Part shown: piece after piece, positions 1-9,915 of the stretch
Layout: each line of letters starts with the position of its first letter
Numbering within the stretch: the stretch's first letter is position 1
NCBI GenBank assembly: GCA_025362295.1
Contig: JANYGX010000022.1
Span: 21,756-85,755, forward strand
Direction: 5' to 3'
Origin: Sphingomonadales bacterium
Lineage (GTDB): Bacteria > Pseudomonadota > Alphaproteobacteria > Sphingomonadales > Sphingomonadaceae
Length of the DNA: 64,000 nt
Notes under the pieces: model-generated
Told to the model about the DNA's origin: nothing
Seen by the model: the letters and a program-made list of their open reading frames with translations, nothing else
Database searches by the model: none
Translations under genes and position numbers: made by a program

Positions 1-1419
1 GAAATGAAATCATTCCGTGCAAATCTCGACGGCGATCTGCACGCAGGTGTGTTGTCGAGCTGGGAACTTGGCGTTAACTACAGTGATCGATCAAAAACAG
101 CCGCTTATCGTTCTGCATTTCTGTCACCCGGGCCAACGCTGGCCACCACGTCGCTGCCATTGCCGCCCTCTATTGGCAACACCAGCATAGCATATCTTGG
201 TATTCCGGCTATTTACACATATAATCCGCTTGTAGCTTATGCCGCACTGTTGCCAACCTTTGATAATCGCCCCGGCTCGTTGGCAAGAGATTATGTGGTC
301 GATGAAAAAGTTATAACTGGCTATGTCAAAGTTAATATCGATGGTATTATTGGTGCGCTGCCGCTCAAGGGTAATTTTGGCGTTCAGGTGGTGTATACCA
401 ACCAGAGTTCAAAAGGTTCTGCGGCAACCACAACCACAACAAAAGATGCGAACGGCAACGACGTTCTTAACGTCATAGCACAACCGGTTACGGGTGGTGC
501 AAAATATACATATGCCCTGCCAAGCCTCAATCTTTCACTTGAGGCTGACCATGATTTTTTTATTCGCCTCGGTCTTGCCAGAACCTTGGCGCGTGCGCGC
601 CAAGATCAGATAGCGATCAGCTCGACATTTAGCGTTAATAACTCAAACAACAATTATGCGTTCAGTGGTAACGGGGGTAACCCGCAATTAAGACCATATA
701 TCGCGGATGGCGTGGATTTATCGTTTGAAAAATATTTTGCGCATGGCTCAGGGTATTTGTCTGTTGCCACATTCTACAAACACATCAGTAATTTTGTAGA
801 CTCAACAAACTTCACTTATCTTGATTTGTCCGGTGTTGCAAGTCAGTTGCTGTCTCCTGCAGAGTACACACAATTTAGCGGAAAATATTTCGCTATTATC
901 ACGTCGCCGACCAATGCAGCTAAGGGTGATATGAAGGGTATTGAGGTTGCCCTAACCTTACCCTTCTCGTTGTTTACAGAATCGCTGGATGGCTTTGGTT
1001 TGATTGCAAACGGCTCCTATACAGATAGCGCCGTGGCATTGAAGGCTGGCAAGGTTACAATTCCTGGCCTTTCCAAAGAGGTTGGTACACTGCAGGTATT
1101 CTTTGAAAAATACGGTTTGCAAGTGCGCAGCAGCCTGAACTACCGGAGCCAGTTTTTGGGTGAGGAGGCTGGCCTTTCAGCAACGCCAAACTTCCTGACG
1201 GTTGCCGCGACAACCACACTCGATGCGCAGGTTGGTTATGAGTTCAAGGAAGGTTTCATGAAGGGCTTTGCCATTCAGTTTCAAGCCAAGAACATCACCA
1301 ATGAGCCATTTGTAACCTATAATCCGGTTGCCATTGGCCAGACTGTCGATAAACGGCAGGTTATAGATTATCAAAAATATGGCCCAACCTATCTGCTTGG
1401 CGCTACGTACAAATTCTGA
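1..1419 (+). CDS. TonB-dependent receptor, C-terminal part (5' end outside window)
   Basis: Outer-membrane beta-barrel receptor that imports its ligand with energy from TonB-ExbBD. The reading frame is open from base 1, so the plug domain and the first strands lie upstream; the ATG at base 4 is internal. The visible 470 residues show alternating aromatic/hydrophobic strands, a TonB-receptor-like stretch near the end (FQAKNITNEPFVTYNP) and a terminal Phe (GATYKF), the usual barrel-assembly signal. The genes behind it are alpha-glucan hydrolases, and the arrangement resembles the Caulobacter maltose receptor (MalA) locus, so maltodextrins are the likely ligand. The ligand assignment is inference from context; the receptor family is clear. 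Confidence 0.9.
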   Translation, partial: EMKSFRANLDGDLHAGVLSSWELGVNYSDRSKTAAYRSAFLSPGPTLATTSLPLPPSIGNTSIAYLGIPAIYTYNPLVAYAALLPTFDNRPGSLARDYVVDEKVITGYVKVNIDGIIGALPLKGNFGVQVVYTNQSSKGSAATTTTTKDANGNDVLNVIAQPVTGGAKYTYALPSLNLSLEADHDFFIRLGLARTLARARQDQIAISSTFSVNNSNNNYAFSGNGGNPQLRPYIADGVDLSFEKYFAHGSGYLSVATFYKHISNFVDSTNFTYLDLSGVASQLLSPAEYTQFSGKYFAIITSPTNAAKGDMKGIEVALTLPFSLFTESLDGFGLIANGSYTDSAVALKAGKVTIPGLSKEVGTLQVFFEKYGLQVRSSLNYRSQFLGEEAGLSATPNFLTVAATTTLDAQVGYEFKEGFMKGFAIQFQAKNITNEPFVTYNPVAIGQTVDKRQVIDYQKYGPTYLLGATYKF

Positions 1420-1435
1420 TTTAAAATATCTGTTT

Positions 1436-1481
1436 TAACCCCTGTCAGCTTTTATACTTTATATGTTGGCAGGGGTTATTT
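1436..1481 (+). terminator. Hairpin between receptor and halogenase genes
   Basis: The arms 1436-1447 (TAACCCCTGTCA) and 1467-1478 (TGGCAGGGGTTA) form a 12-bp stem with one G-T pair and a loop of about 19 bases, followed by a short T-containing tract. It lies 16 bases after the receptor stop codon. It may be a partial terminator that lets the receptor be expressed above the enzymes downstream. It also overlaps the ATG at 1463, which argues against that codon as the start of the next gene. Confidence 0.6.
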
Positions 1482-1501
1482 ATTCAGGCAAACAAGGTCG
1501 C

Positions 1502-3004
1502 ATGAACAATAAAACAATAATCATTGTTGGTGGCGGCACAGCGGGGTGGATGGTTGCCGCAGCATTGTCGCGTTTTTTGGAACATGGTTATAATATACAG
1601 CTTGTTGAATCTGACGAACTCGGCACCATAGGTGTTGGTGAAGCAACCATTCCTCAGATCCAGCTCTTTAATAAAGCGCTTGGCATTGACGAGAATGAGT
1701 TCATGCGTGCCACCAACGGTAGCTTTAAACTTGGTATACAGTTTGTTGATTGGTTGCGGCCTGGTCACAGTTATATGCATGCGTTCGGCACTATTGGCCG
1801 TGATCTTGGCCTTATTCCCTTTCATCAATACTGGTTGCGCGCACGTGCTCTTGGATCGAATGCCAGTTTAGATGCCTATACGCTGAGTGGCAGTGCAGCA
1901 TTTGCTAACAAATTTATGCGTGGTGCACCGACTGTAAACGCACCAATGGGTGCAGCTGCTTATGCCTTTCATTTTGATGCTGGGCTTTATGCACAATATT
2001 TGCGGCGCATTGCAGAAGCGCGGGGTGTTGTGCGCACAGAGGGTAAAATCACATCCGTGGCACTGGCGCCGCTGACCGGTTATGTGGAAAATGTTTCATT
2101 GGAACATGGCCTGACACTGCAAGGTGATATTTTTATTGATTGCTCGGGCTTTCGCGGATTGCTGATCGAAGAAGCACTGCACACAGGTTACGATGACTGG
2201 TCAAAGTGGCTGCCGTGTGATCGCGCATTGGCCGTACCGTGCGCACCAGCCCCTGTGCTGACACCCTATACACGCTCAACAGCACAATCCGCTGGCTGGC
2301 AATGGCGCATTCCGTTGCAACATCGCACGGGCAATGGCCACGTTTACTGCAGCGCCTACACGAGTGATGATGCAGCTGCTAACACTCTTATGAAAAATCT
2401 TGATGGTAAAGCGCTGACTAATCCAAGGCCGCTCAAATTTGTTACAGGAAAACGTAAAAAAATATGGAATAAAAATGTTATTGCCATGGGGCTTGCGGCA
2501 GGTTTCCTTGAGCCGCTTGAATCGACCAGCATTCACTTGATACAATCTGCCATTCAGCGCTTTATAAATTTTATACCCGGCATAAATATTTCCTCAATAG
2601 ATGTTGAAGTGTTCAATGCGCAAATTGATTTTGAATATGAAAGAGTGCGTGATTTCATCATTTTGCATTATAAAGCCAATCAACGTGATGATCCATTTTG
2701 GCGTGCGTGTCGGGAAATGCCAATTCCACAAGCTCTCACTGATAAAATTGAATTGTTCAAAACCAACGGGCGTATTGTTCGTTTTAATGAGGAATTATTT
2801 GCAGAAGCAGGCTGGTTGCAGGTTATGTCAGGGCAGGGCATTGAGCCACAGAATTATCATCCACTGGCTGATCAACCCAGCGAAGAGGATTTGCTAGGAT
2901 TTTTGTCCGCCATACGCTTAGCAGTTAGTCAGGGTGTGCATGCGATGCCAAGTCACGCCGAGTATATTACTGAACATTGTCGTGCAACAGGTCATTATGC
3001 ATAA
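1502..3004 (+). CDS. Flavin-dependent tryptophan-halogenase-like protein (first copy)
   Basis: About 500 residues, the usual length of the family. The FAD-binding GGGTAGW motif is at residues 10-16, GVGEATIP near 53, the conserved active-site lysine in SFKLGI near 80, the family signature GWQWRIP near 264, and the glutamate-containing GFLEPLEST near 333. Known family members use reduced FAD, oxygen and halide to halogenate indoles or other aromatics; relatives next to TonB receptors often have no known natural substrate. I chose ATG 1502, with AAGG upstream, because the alternative 1463 lies inside a hairpin. The stop overlaps the start of the next gene (ATGCATAA), so translation is coupled. 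A halogenase fold is well supported; actual halogenation in sugar metabolism is unproven. Confidence 0.88.
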   Translation: MNNKTIIIVGGGTAGWMVAAALSRFLEHGYNIQLVESDELGTIGVGEATIPQIQLFNKALGIDENEFMRATNGSFKLGIQFVDWLRPGHSYMHAFGTIGRDLGLIPFHQYWLRARALGSNASLDAYTLSGSAAFANKFMRGAPTVNAPMGAAAYAFHFDAGLYAQYLRRIAEARGVVRTEGKITSVALAPLTGYVENVSLEHGLTLQGDIFIDCSGFRGLLIEEALHTGYDDWSKWLPCDRALAVPCAPAPVLTPYTRSTAQSAGWQWRIPLQHRTGNGHVYCSAYTSDDAAANTLMKNLDGKALTNPRPLKFVTGKRKKIWNKNVIAMGLAAGFLEPLESTSIHLIQSAIQRFINFIPGINISSIDVEVFNAQIDFEYERVRDFIILHYKANQRDDPFWRACREMPIPQALTDKIELFKTNGRIVRFNEELFAEAGWLQVMSGQGIEPQNYHPLADQPSEEDLLGFLSAIRLAVSQGVHAMPSHAEYITEHCRATGHYA

Positions 3005-4691
3005 AATATTATTTTTATTGCTACTATTGATGGCATCATCTTCAAGTGCTGAAAGTTTTCGCACACGGTTGCCACAGGATGAGGTTATCTATTTTGTGTT
3101 GCCAGATCGTTTTGAAAATGGAGACACCAGCAATGATCGCGGTGGAATGCAGGGTGATCGTCTGAAAACAGGGTTCGATCCCACCTCAAAAGGCTTTTAT
3201 CATGGCGGAGATTTAAAAGGTTTGATGTCACGGCTGAATTATATTCAGGGTTTGGGTGTTACAGCCATTTGGCTTGGTCCTGTATATAAAAACAAATCTG
3301 TGCAAGGTGCGCCAGGACACGAAACGGCTGGCTATCATGGCTACTGGATTACAGATTTCACGCAGGTTGATCCGCATTTTGGCACCAATGCGGATTTGAA
3401 ACAGTTGGTTGATGCAGCGCACGCACGTAATATAAAAGTCTACCTTGATATTATTACCAATCATACGGCAGATGTTATCAAGTATAAAGAGTGCAATCCC
3501 TGTGCGTATCGCAGCCTAGGCGATTATCCGAATGCAGCCTACACGCCGTTTGTGCCCGAATCCGAACATCATATTAAAAAACCTGACTGGCTTAACGATC
3601 CCAAATATTATCATAATCGAGGTGATTCAACGTTTCACGGTGAAAGTTCCTTGCTGGGTGATTTTAGCGGCCTTGACGATTTGAAAACAGAAGATCCAGA
3701 AGTTGTGCAAGGCTTCATCGATATTTATGGCAACTGGATTGATAATTTTGGCATAGATGGCTTTAGAATTGATACTATAAAGCATGTCAATCCAGAATTC
3801 TGGCAAGTATTTATTCCAGCTATGCAATCCCGGGCGAGAGCAAAAGGCATTGCCAATTTTCATATATTTGGTGAAGTTTACAATGAAGATATGAACCCGG
3901 GTGGTCTTGCTAAATACACCCGTGAAGACAAAGTGCCGACAATACTTGATTTTGCCTTTCGTGCTGCAATTCTTGCAACAATTGCTGGTCAACGCGGCAC
4001 AGATATACTCACAAAACTATATGAAGGTGATGTGCTGTATGAAGGTGGCGCAGCAACGGCATTGCAGCTGCCAACCTTTATCAGCAATCATGATGCAGGG
4101 CGATTTGCCTATTTTGTGCGGAAAGCATTTCCAAGCGCAAGCGACGCGGAGCAATTGAAAAGGGTTGTTCTCGCGCACGCCATGATGTTTACATTGCGTG
4201 GTGTGCCAGTTATTTATTCAGGCGATGAGCAAGGGTTTGTTGGCCATGGTGGCGATCAGGATGCGAGAGAGGATATGTTTGCATCAAAAGTAACGGATTA
4301 TAATAATACCATTTTACTCGGTGGTCATGCAGCGAAAAGTTTAAACAATTTTAATCCCGATCATAAGCTCTATAAAGCATTTTCTTCACTCACGCATCTG
4401 CGAGCAATTAATCCTGCATTGCGTCGCGGGTTGCAAACGGTTCGAGCTGATGATGAAAAACCAGGCCTGTTTGCTGTGTCGCGGATTGATCCTGACAATG
4501 GTCACGAAACTATTGTAGCGTTTAATACATCGGTATTTCCGGTTGAACGTAATATTACTGTCAATACTAATAGTCACGCATTTCATGCACTGAAAGGAAC
4601 TTGTGCGTCTTCAGAGAGAGTGTCCGGTAGCTATAATATTACAGTACCACCACTCGATTACATAGTGTGCGCAACTGGTGATTTAAGATGA
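2997..4691 (+). CDS. Secreted GH13 alpha-amylase family glycoside hydrolase
   Basis: Protein of 564 residues with an N-terminal signal peptide (MHKILFLLLLLMASSSSA), so periplasmic or exported. The GH13 barrel motifs are present in order: region I around NHTAD (about 155), region II GFRIDTIKH with the nucleophile Asp (about 258), region III GEVYNED with the acid/base Glu (about 293) and region IV FISNHD (about 362). It should cut alpha-1,4 glucan or cyclodextrin to shorter maltodextrins. The start at 2997 overlaps the halogenase stop and gives a clean signal peptide; a longer frame from 2934 would not. Exact specificity (amylase, cyclomaltodextrinase, neopullulanase) cannot be told from motifs alone. 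Confidence 0.9.
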   Translation: MHKILFLLLLLMASSSSAESFRTRLPQDEVIYFVLPDRFENGDTSNDRGGMQGDRLKTGFDPTSKGFYHGGDLKGLMSRLNYIQGLGVTAIWLGPVYKNKSVQGAPGHETAGYHGYWITDFTQVDPHFGTNADLKQLVDAAHARNIKVYLDIITNHTADVIKYKECNPCAYRSLGDYPNAAYTPFVPESEHHIKKPDWLNDPKYYHNRGDSTFHGESSLLGDFSGLDDLKTEDPEVVQGFIDIYGNWIDNFGIDGFRIDTIKHVNPEFWQVFIPAMQSRARAKGIANFHIFGEVYNEDMNPGGLAKYTREDKVPTILDFAFRAAILATIAGQRGTDILTKLYEGDVLYEGGAATALQLPTFISNHDAGRFAYFVRKAFPSASDAEQLKRVVLAHAMMFTLRGVPVIYSGDEQGFVGHGGDQDAREDMFASKVTDYNNTILLGGHAAKSLNNFNPDHKLYKAFSSLTHLRAINPALRRGLQTVRADDEKPGLFAVSRIDPDNGHETIVAFNTSVFPVERNITVNTNSHAFHALKGTCASSERVSGSYNITVPPLDYIVCATGDLR

Positions 4692-6325
4692 ACGATTCGA
4701 CAATCAAAAATACTGTGATAAAAGCTCCAGATGAATGGTGGAAAGGGGCTGCAATCTATCAAATTTATCCGCGAAGTTTTGCTGACTCAAACGGAGATGG
4801 TGTTGGAGATTTACCAGGTATAACGGATCGATTGGAATATGTTGCTGCGCTTGGCGTTGATGCCATTTGGCTGTCACCATTTTTTACGTCGCCAATGAAA
4901 GATTTTGGCTATGACGTTGCAGACTATTGCAATGTAGATCCACTGTTTGGAACCTTAAATGACTTTGATGCACTGATTAAACGTGCGCATATTCTGGGTT
5001 TGCGTGTGACTATAGATCAGGTTTATTCACATACGTCAGATCAGCATATATGGTTCATGGAGTCGCGTGCCAGTCAAAAAAATGATAAATCAGACTGGTA
5101 CGTGTGGGCAAATGCAAAGGCAGACGGTTGCCCGCCAAACAACTGGCAATCCGTTTTCGGTGGTCCGGCGTGGACATGGGATGCGCGACGTCAGCAATAC
5201 TACATGCATAATTTTTTGGGTAGCCAGCCGCAACTGAATGTACATAACCGTGATGTTCAAGATGCATTGCTTGGCTCTGCACGTTTTTGGCTTGAGCGGG
5301 GAGTAGATGGTTTTCGCCTTGATGCTCTGAACTTTTCGATGCATCATCCGAGTCTTCTAGATAACCCTCCTGCGGATACTATCGGCCATAATAGTGGCGC
5401 GTTGCGGTCTCGCCCCTTTGATTTTCAAAAACATATTTATAACCAATCCCATCCAGATATTCCATTGTTTCTTGAACGGATCAGATCACTGACACTGGAG
5501 TACGGTTGCTGTTTCACAGTTGCAGAAGTGGGTGGTGCTGACGCTACAGCTGAAATGCAAAACTTCACTATGGGAACAAATCGACTTAACAGTGCTTATG
5601 GATTTGATTATTTACACGCTCATAAACTTACAGCATCACTCGTTCGTAAAACCATAGAAGATTGGCCGAATGCAGTAGGCACAGGGTGGCCAAGTTGGGC
5701 TTTTTCAAATCATGATGCACCACGTGCCATATCACGCTGGGCATCGCCAGAAAACCTGGATGCATGTGCTCGATTGTGTATGTTGTTGTTAATTTCTCTT
5801 CGAGGTAATATTTTTATATACCAAGGTGAGGAGCTTGGTTTATCGCAAGTCGATATTGGTTTTAATGACCTTCGAGACCCTGAAGCGATTGCCAATTGGC
5901 CGCTTACTCACGGGCGCGATGGCGCTAGAACACCAATGCCATGGAAAAAGAACTGTTCAGGTCATGCATTTACCGATGGTAAACCCTGGTTGCCCTTTGG
6001 CTCTGATCATGCAGCTCTTGCTGTAGATCAGCAAGAACTTGATGCGGTCTCGATGCTCAACCTCACGCGTCAACTTATTGCGTTTCGTAAAAAACACATT
6101 GCGTTAGTTTGTGGCTCAGCAACAGTCATAAATACACCAGAGCCGCTTCTGGTAATTGAGCGAAAACATGGCCAGCAGCATTTGCTGTGCATTTTTAATT
6201 TTGGTGATACTGAAATCACATGGCAACCCGAAAATCCTGACGCATGGCACATCCTGAAATCAGTTGGGAATGCATCACACTGGATGCTCCCGACATTCAG
6301 CGGCATGATAGTTGAAAGGCTATAA
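4688..6325 (+). CDS. GH13 alpha-glucosidase (oligosaccharide hydrolase), cytoplasmic
   Basis: Protein of 545 residues without a signal peptide. It opens with a typical alpha-glucosidase sequence (WWKGAAIYQIYPRSF, SNGDGVGDLPGI). GH13 regions: DQVYSHTSDQH (about 100), GFRLDALN with the nucleophile (about 211), the acid/base Glu in VAEVGG (about 279) and SNHDAPR (about 340). It resembles GH13_23 alpha-glucosidases of alpha- and gammaproteobacteria, which release glucose from maltose and short oligomers. It overlaps the previous gene by 4 bases (ATGA). Its lack of an export signal suggests that it works on sugars already taken into the cytoplasm, unlike the amylase before it and the GH97 enzyme after it. 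Confidence 0.9.
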   Translation: MNDSTIKNTVIKAPDEWWKGAAIYQIYPRSFADSNGDGVGDLPGITDRLEYVAALGVDAIWLSPFFTSPMKDFGYDVADYCNVDPLFGTLNDFDALIKRAHILGLRVTIDQVYSHTSDQHIWFMESRASQKNDKSDWYVWANAKADGCPPNNWQSVFGGPAWTWDARRQQYYMHNFLGSQPQLNVHNRDVQDALLGSARFWLERGVDGFRLDALNFSMHHPSLLDNPPADTIGHNSGALRSRPFDFQKHIYNQSHPDIPLFLERIRSLTLEYGCCFTVAEVGGADATAEMQNFTMGTNRLNSAYGFDYLHAHKLTASLVRKTIEDWPNAVGTGWPSWAFSNHDAPRAISRWASPENLDACARLCMLLLISLRGNIFIYQGEELGLSQVDIGFNDLRDPEAIANWPLTHGRDGARTPMPWKKNCSGHAFTDGKPWLPFGSDHAALAVDQQELDAVSMLNLTRQLIAFRKKHIALVCGSATVINTPEPLLVIERKHGQQHLLCIFNFGDTEITWQPENPDAWHILKSVGNASHWMLPTFSGMIVERL

Positions 6326-6326
6326 T

Positions 6327-8360
6327 ATGAAGCGATTATATAATATATTTTTGATAGTTACTGTATATTTTCAGGCAATGGCCTTGAAGGCTGAGACTGT
6401 GGCAACGATAACCTCGCCGAACAAAAATCTGGTTGTTCATATCTTGATCAACGGCGAAGGTCGGCCTGGGTATAATGTCGAAAGCAATGGCAAGAATCTT
6501 GTCTCGGAATCCCGTCTGGGCTTCTTACTCAGCGATGCACCACAGTTGGCGCGTAATTTCATATTCGTGAATGCTGTTGAACGAAGTGAAGATGGCACTT
6601 GGAAACAGCCGTGGGGAGAATGGGAAAGCATTCGCAACCACTTTAATGAGTTAAAAGTTAGAATTCAGGAAAAAACACCATTGCACCGGCAACTCGATAT
6701 TGTTTTTCGCGTATATGATGATGGTATCGGTTTTCGTTATGAGTTTCCGGAACAACCAACTCTAAAAATTGCAAATATCGTTGAAGAGTTAACGCAATTT
6801 AATTTGGCGGAGCCTGCTACTGCTTGGTGGATACCGGCTATTGAATCCAATCGTGAAGAGTATTTATATAACAAAACGTCGATAGACGAAGTTGGTCTCG
6901 CGCAAACGCCGATGACCGTAAAGCTTTCAAGTGGCAGCTATATTTCTTTTCATGAAGCGGCACTTGTCAATTACTCGGCCATGAATATTCAAAAAGTTGA
7001 GGGCCGCCATCTGAAAGCCGTTCTAACCCCAAGCAGCTCAGGGCCTAAGGTTACAAGAGCTTTGCCATTTGTAACACCATGGCGAACCTTGACGATCGCA
7101 AGCGATGCACCAGGGTTATATATGTCGCATCTCATCCTGAACTTAAACGAGCCGAATAAACTTGGTGATGTATCATGGGTACACCCCCGAAAATATGTCG
7201 GTATCTGGTGGGGTATGCATCTCGATACTCAAAGCTGGGCATCAGGCGTAAAGCATGGTGCTACAACAGCCTACGCAAAAAAAATGATTAATTTTGCTTC
7301 AAAAAATGGTTTTTCTGGCTTGCTGGTTGAAGGCTGGAATCAAGGGTGGGATGGCGACTGGTTTGCAAATGGCGATGATTTCAGTTTTACCAAAGCCTAT
7401 CCAGATTATGATCTTGATGCCGTCGTTGCGTATGGAAAAACCAAAAATGTCTCAATTATAGCGCACAACGAAACGTCAGCGAATGCTGCGCATTACGAGG
7501 CTGAAATGGGAGCCGCATTTGATCTTTATAAAAGCCTTGGTATTGATACGATCAAGACTGGTTATGTTTCAGATGCCGGTGGCTTTCGAGTGCGAAAGCC
7601 TGATGGTTCGATAGTTTTTGATTGGCATGAAGGGCAGGCGTCATCTGTGCATCATCTTAAAGTTGTGACGGAAGCTGCAAAACGTCATATAGCGATAAAT
7701 CCGCATGAACCGATTAAAGATACTGGATTGAGGCGGACTTACCCTAACTGGATTTCACGGGAAGGAGCCCGTGGTATGGAATACAATGCCTGGGGTGTGC
7801 CGAAAAATCCACCAGCGCACGAAGCCAATTTGGTATTCACGCGCATGCTGTCTGGTCCATTTGATTCAACGCCAGGTGTGCTTAGTTTGAAAGGTCGCGA
7901 TAACAGTGATATTTTGTCAACGGAAGCAAAACAGTTAGCGCTTTATGTGGTCATTTACAGCCCTATACAAATGGTGCCAGACTTGCCGGAAAATTACGAA
8001 AATCACTTGCCAGCATTGCAATTCATAAAAGATGTGCCAACAGATTGGTCAGACACCCGCGTTCTCGCTGGTGAAATTGGAGATCATGCTGTTATTGCAA
8101 GAAAAGACAGGGCCAGCGATAACTGGTATCTTGGTGCCGTTGGCAACGATCAATCCCACATGCTGACTGTCAAACTTGATTTTCTCTCTGCACACACAAC
8201 GTATCTCGCGCAGATTTATCGAGATGGCTCAAAGGCGGATTATCGCACCGAAGCCAAGCATTCTATGATTATTGAATCACGGAAAGTTCATGCAGGCGAT
8301 AAATTGACTTTACCTATCGCACCGGGAGGTGGTGAGGCAATTCGGTTTGTCGCACAATAA
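6327..8360 (+). CDS. GH97 alpha-glucosidase (SusB-like), periplasmic
   Basis: 677 residues with a signal peptide ending near MALKA. Family GH97 marks: an N-terminal beta-sandwich (about 25-280), then a barrel with HNETSANAAHYE (about 380), IKTGYVSDAGG (about 409) and INPHEPIKDTGLRRTYPN (about 458), the last containing the conserved Glu region of inverting GH97 enzymes such as SusB. Calcium is normally required. The start at ATG 6327 has AAAGG about 8 bases upstream; a TTG at 6312 would put five extra residues ahead of the signal peptide. It sits between an alpha-glucosidase and a second halogenase in one operon and likely finishes hydrolysis of maltodextrins in the periplasm. Confidence 0.9.
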   Translation: MKRLYNIFLIVTVYFQAMALKAETVATITSPNKNLVVHILINGEGRPGYNVESNGKNLVSESRLGFLLSDAPQLARNFIFVNAVERSEDGTWKQPWGEWESIRNHFNELKVRIQEKTPLHRQLDIVFRVYDDGIGFRYEFPEQPTLKIANIVEELTQFNLAEPATAWWIPAIESNREEYLYNKTSIDEVGLAQTPMTVKLSSGSYISFHEAALVNYSAMNIQKVEGRHLKAVLTPSSSGPKVTRALPFVTPWRTLTIASDAPGLYMSHLILNLNEPNKLGDVSWVHPRKYVGIWWGMHLDTQSWASGVKHGATTAYAKKMINFASKNGFSGLLVEGWNQGWDGDWFANGDDFSFTKAYPDYDLDAVVAYGKTKNVSIIAHNETSANAAHYEAEMGAAFDLYKSLGIDTIKTGYVSDAGGFRVRKPDGSIVFDWHEGQASSVHHLKVVTEAAKRHIAINPHEPIKDTGLRRTYPNWISREGARGMEYNAWGVPKNPPAHEANLVFTRMLSGPFDSTPGVLSLKGRDNSDILSTEAKQLALYVVIYSPIQMVPDLPENYENHLPALQFIKDVPTDWSDTRVLAGEIGDHAVIARKDRASDNWYLGAVGNDQSHMLTVKLDFLSAHTTYLAQIYRDGSKADYRTEAKHSMIIESRKVHAGDKLTLPIAPGGGEAIRFVAQ

Positions 8361-9874
8361 TGTCACCCGAAAAGCTATTCCGTATTGTTATACTCGGAGG
8401 TGGTACAGCAGGGTGGATGACAGCTAATCTTATGGCGCATCGCTGGCGCGACAAGCCAGTTGAAATCATCGTCGTTGAATCACCAGATATTGGTATTATT
8501 GGAGTCGGTGAAGGGTCAACGCCGCAGCTGCGAGAATTCTTTGCGAAACTTGATATTGCCGAAAATGAGTGGATGCCTTGCTGCAGTGCTACTTATAAAA
8601 ATGGTATTTCCTTCTACGGCTGGACAGAATGTCCTGGGTTCGAGCATTATTTCCACCCTTTTCCCACTGTGCTTGATGATCACACAGTACCATTTTTTTA
8701 TTTTCATACGCGCGCCAGACGTACAGGACGCAATGTTCATGCACATCCCGATCGTTTTTTTCTGCCAGCCGCCTTGGCAAGGCAACGTTTGGGGCCGAAG
8801 CCTGATAAAAACTTTCCGTTTGACGTGGCTTACGGCTACCACTTTGATGCCCATCTTGTGGGAATATTCTTACAAAAACATGCAACACAAAAGCTGAATG
8901 TTACCCACCTTCAATATACGATAACACATGTAAATAAGAATGCTAACGGTGAAATTTCGTCACTTACAACCAGCGATGATCAATCAATTGAAGGTGATTT
9001 TTTTATTGATAGCAGTGGCTTTCGCTCAGCACTTTTGCAACAGGCGCTTGAAGAACCGTTCTTATCGTTCAAAGATAATCTTTTCAACGATAGCGCTGTC
9101 GCCATGCCAACAACTTGTGATGACGACGTAATTCTTTGTGAAACACGCGCAGTTGCTCTCACCAATGGTTGGGCGTGGAAAATTCCACTGACCAATCGAA
9201 CCGGTAATGGGTATGTCTACAGCTCCGATTTTATCAGTGATGATGCCGCTGAAACAGAATTACGCACCCACCTTGGATTGCTTGACAGTGATGTGCCGGC
9301 ACGGCGTTTGAAAATGAACGTTGGTCAAGTATCGCGCCATTGGGTTAAAAACTGTTTGGCTGTAGGGCTGGCGCAGGGTTTCATTGAACCTCTGGAAGCA
9401 ACCGCTTTGCATATTGTGCAAACAACAGTCGAAATGTTTATGGCAGCTTTTGAAGACGGAGAATTTACCAACACAAAAGCAGTGCCGTTTAATGAGGCTA
9501 TAGCGGCACGTTTTAATGGTATCCGCGATTATATTGTGTGTCATTACCGGATGAATGGACGCAAGGATACGGACTACTGGCGGGCCAATGCGGTAAACCA
9601 AAATTTATCTCATTCTTTGAAATCCATTATGTCGTGCTGGTTTACCGGTGGTGATTTGGTGGCAGAGATTGAAGGCCAGAATATTGGTCAATACTATGCA
9701 CCACTGTCGTGGCACTGCCTATTGGCCGGGTACGGGATTTTCCCTGAGGATGATAAATTGCAACCTCCGGAGGCAGGACTTGATATTGCCAACATGCAGA
9801 AAATTGATACATTTATTGACAGTTGCGCTTTAAATTTTGAATCTCACGATAAGATGTTATCCCGTCTTAAATAG
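8360..9874 (+). CDS. Flavin-dependent tryptophan-halogenase-like protein (second copy)
   Basis: 504 residues and only distantly similar to the first copy at 1502-3004. It has GGGTAGWM near residue 11, GVGEGSTPQ near 53, the catalytic lysine position in ATYKNGI near 79, GWAWKIP near 271 and GFIEPLEATA near 340. All family landmark residues are kept, so it is probably an active flavoprotein. The start shares one base with the GH97 stop, the closest possible coupling, which ties it to the sugar operon. It is the last gene of the operon; a DUF6445 gene faces it about 40 bases later. The natural substrate is unknown. Confidence 0.88.
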   Translation: MSPEKLFRIVILGGGTAGWMTANLMAHRWRDKPVEIIVVESPDIGIIGVGEGSTPQLREFFAKLDIAENEWMPCCSATYKNGISFYGWTECPGFEHYFHPFPTVLDDHTVPFFYFHTRARRTGRNVHAHPDRFFLPAALARQRLGPKPDKNFPFDVAYGYHFDAHLVGIFLQKHATQKLNVTHLQYTITHVNKNANGEISSLTTSDDQSIEGDFFIDSSGFRSALLQQALEEPFLSFKDNLFNDSAVAMPTTCDDDVILCETRAVALTNGWAWKIPLTNRTGNGYVYSSDFISDDAAETELRTHLGLLDSDVPARRLKMNVGQVSRHWVKNCLAVGLAQGFIEPLEATALHIVQTTVEMFMAAFEDGEFTNTKAVPFNEAIAARFNGIRDYIVCHYRMNGRKDTDYWRANAVNQNLSHSLKSIMSCWFTGGDLVAEIEGQNIGQYYAPLSWHCLLAGYGIFPEDDKLQPPEAGLDIANMQKIDTFIDSCALNFESHDKMLSRLK

Positions 9875-9915
9875 TGAAATCATAACCCTTAATTATAGCT
9901 TTATTCATATTTTTG

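Noticed and set aside
1463..1501. Earlier ATG for the first halogenase
   Set aside because: It lies inside the hairpin after the receptor gene and adds 13 residues before the FAD motif.
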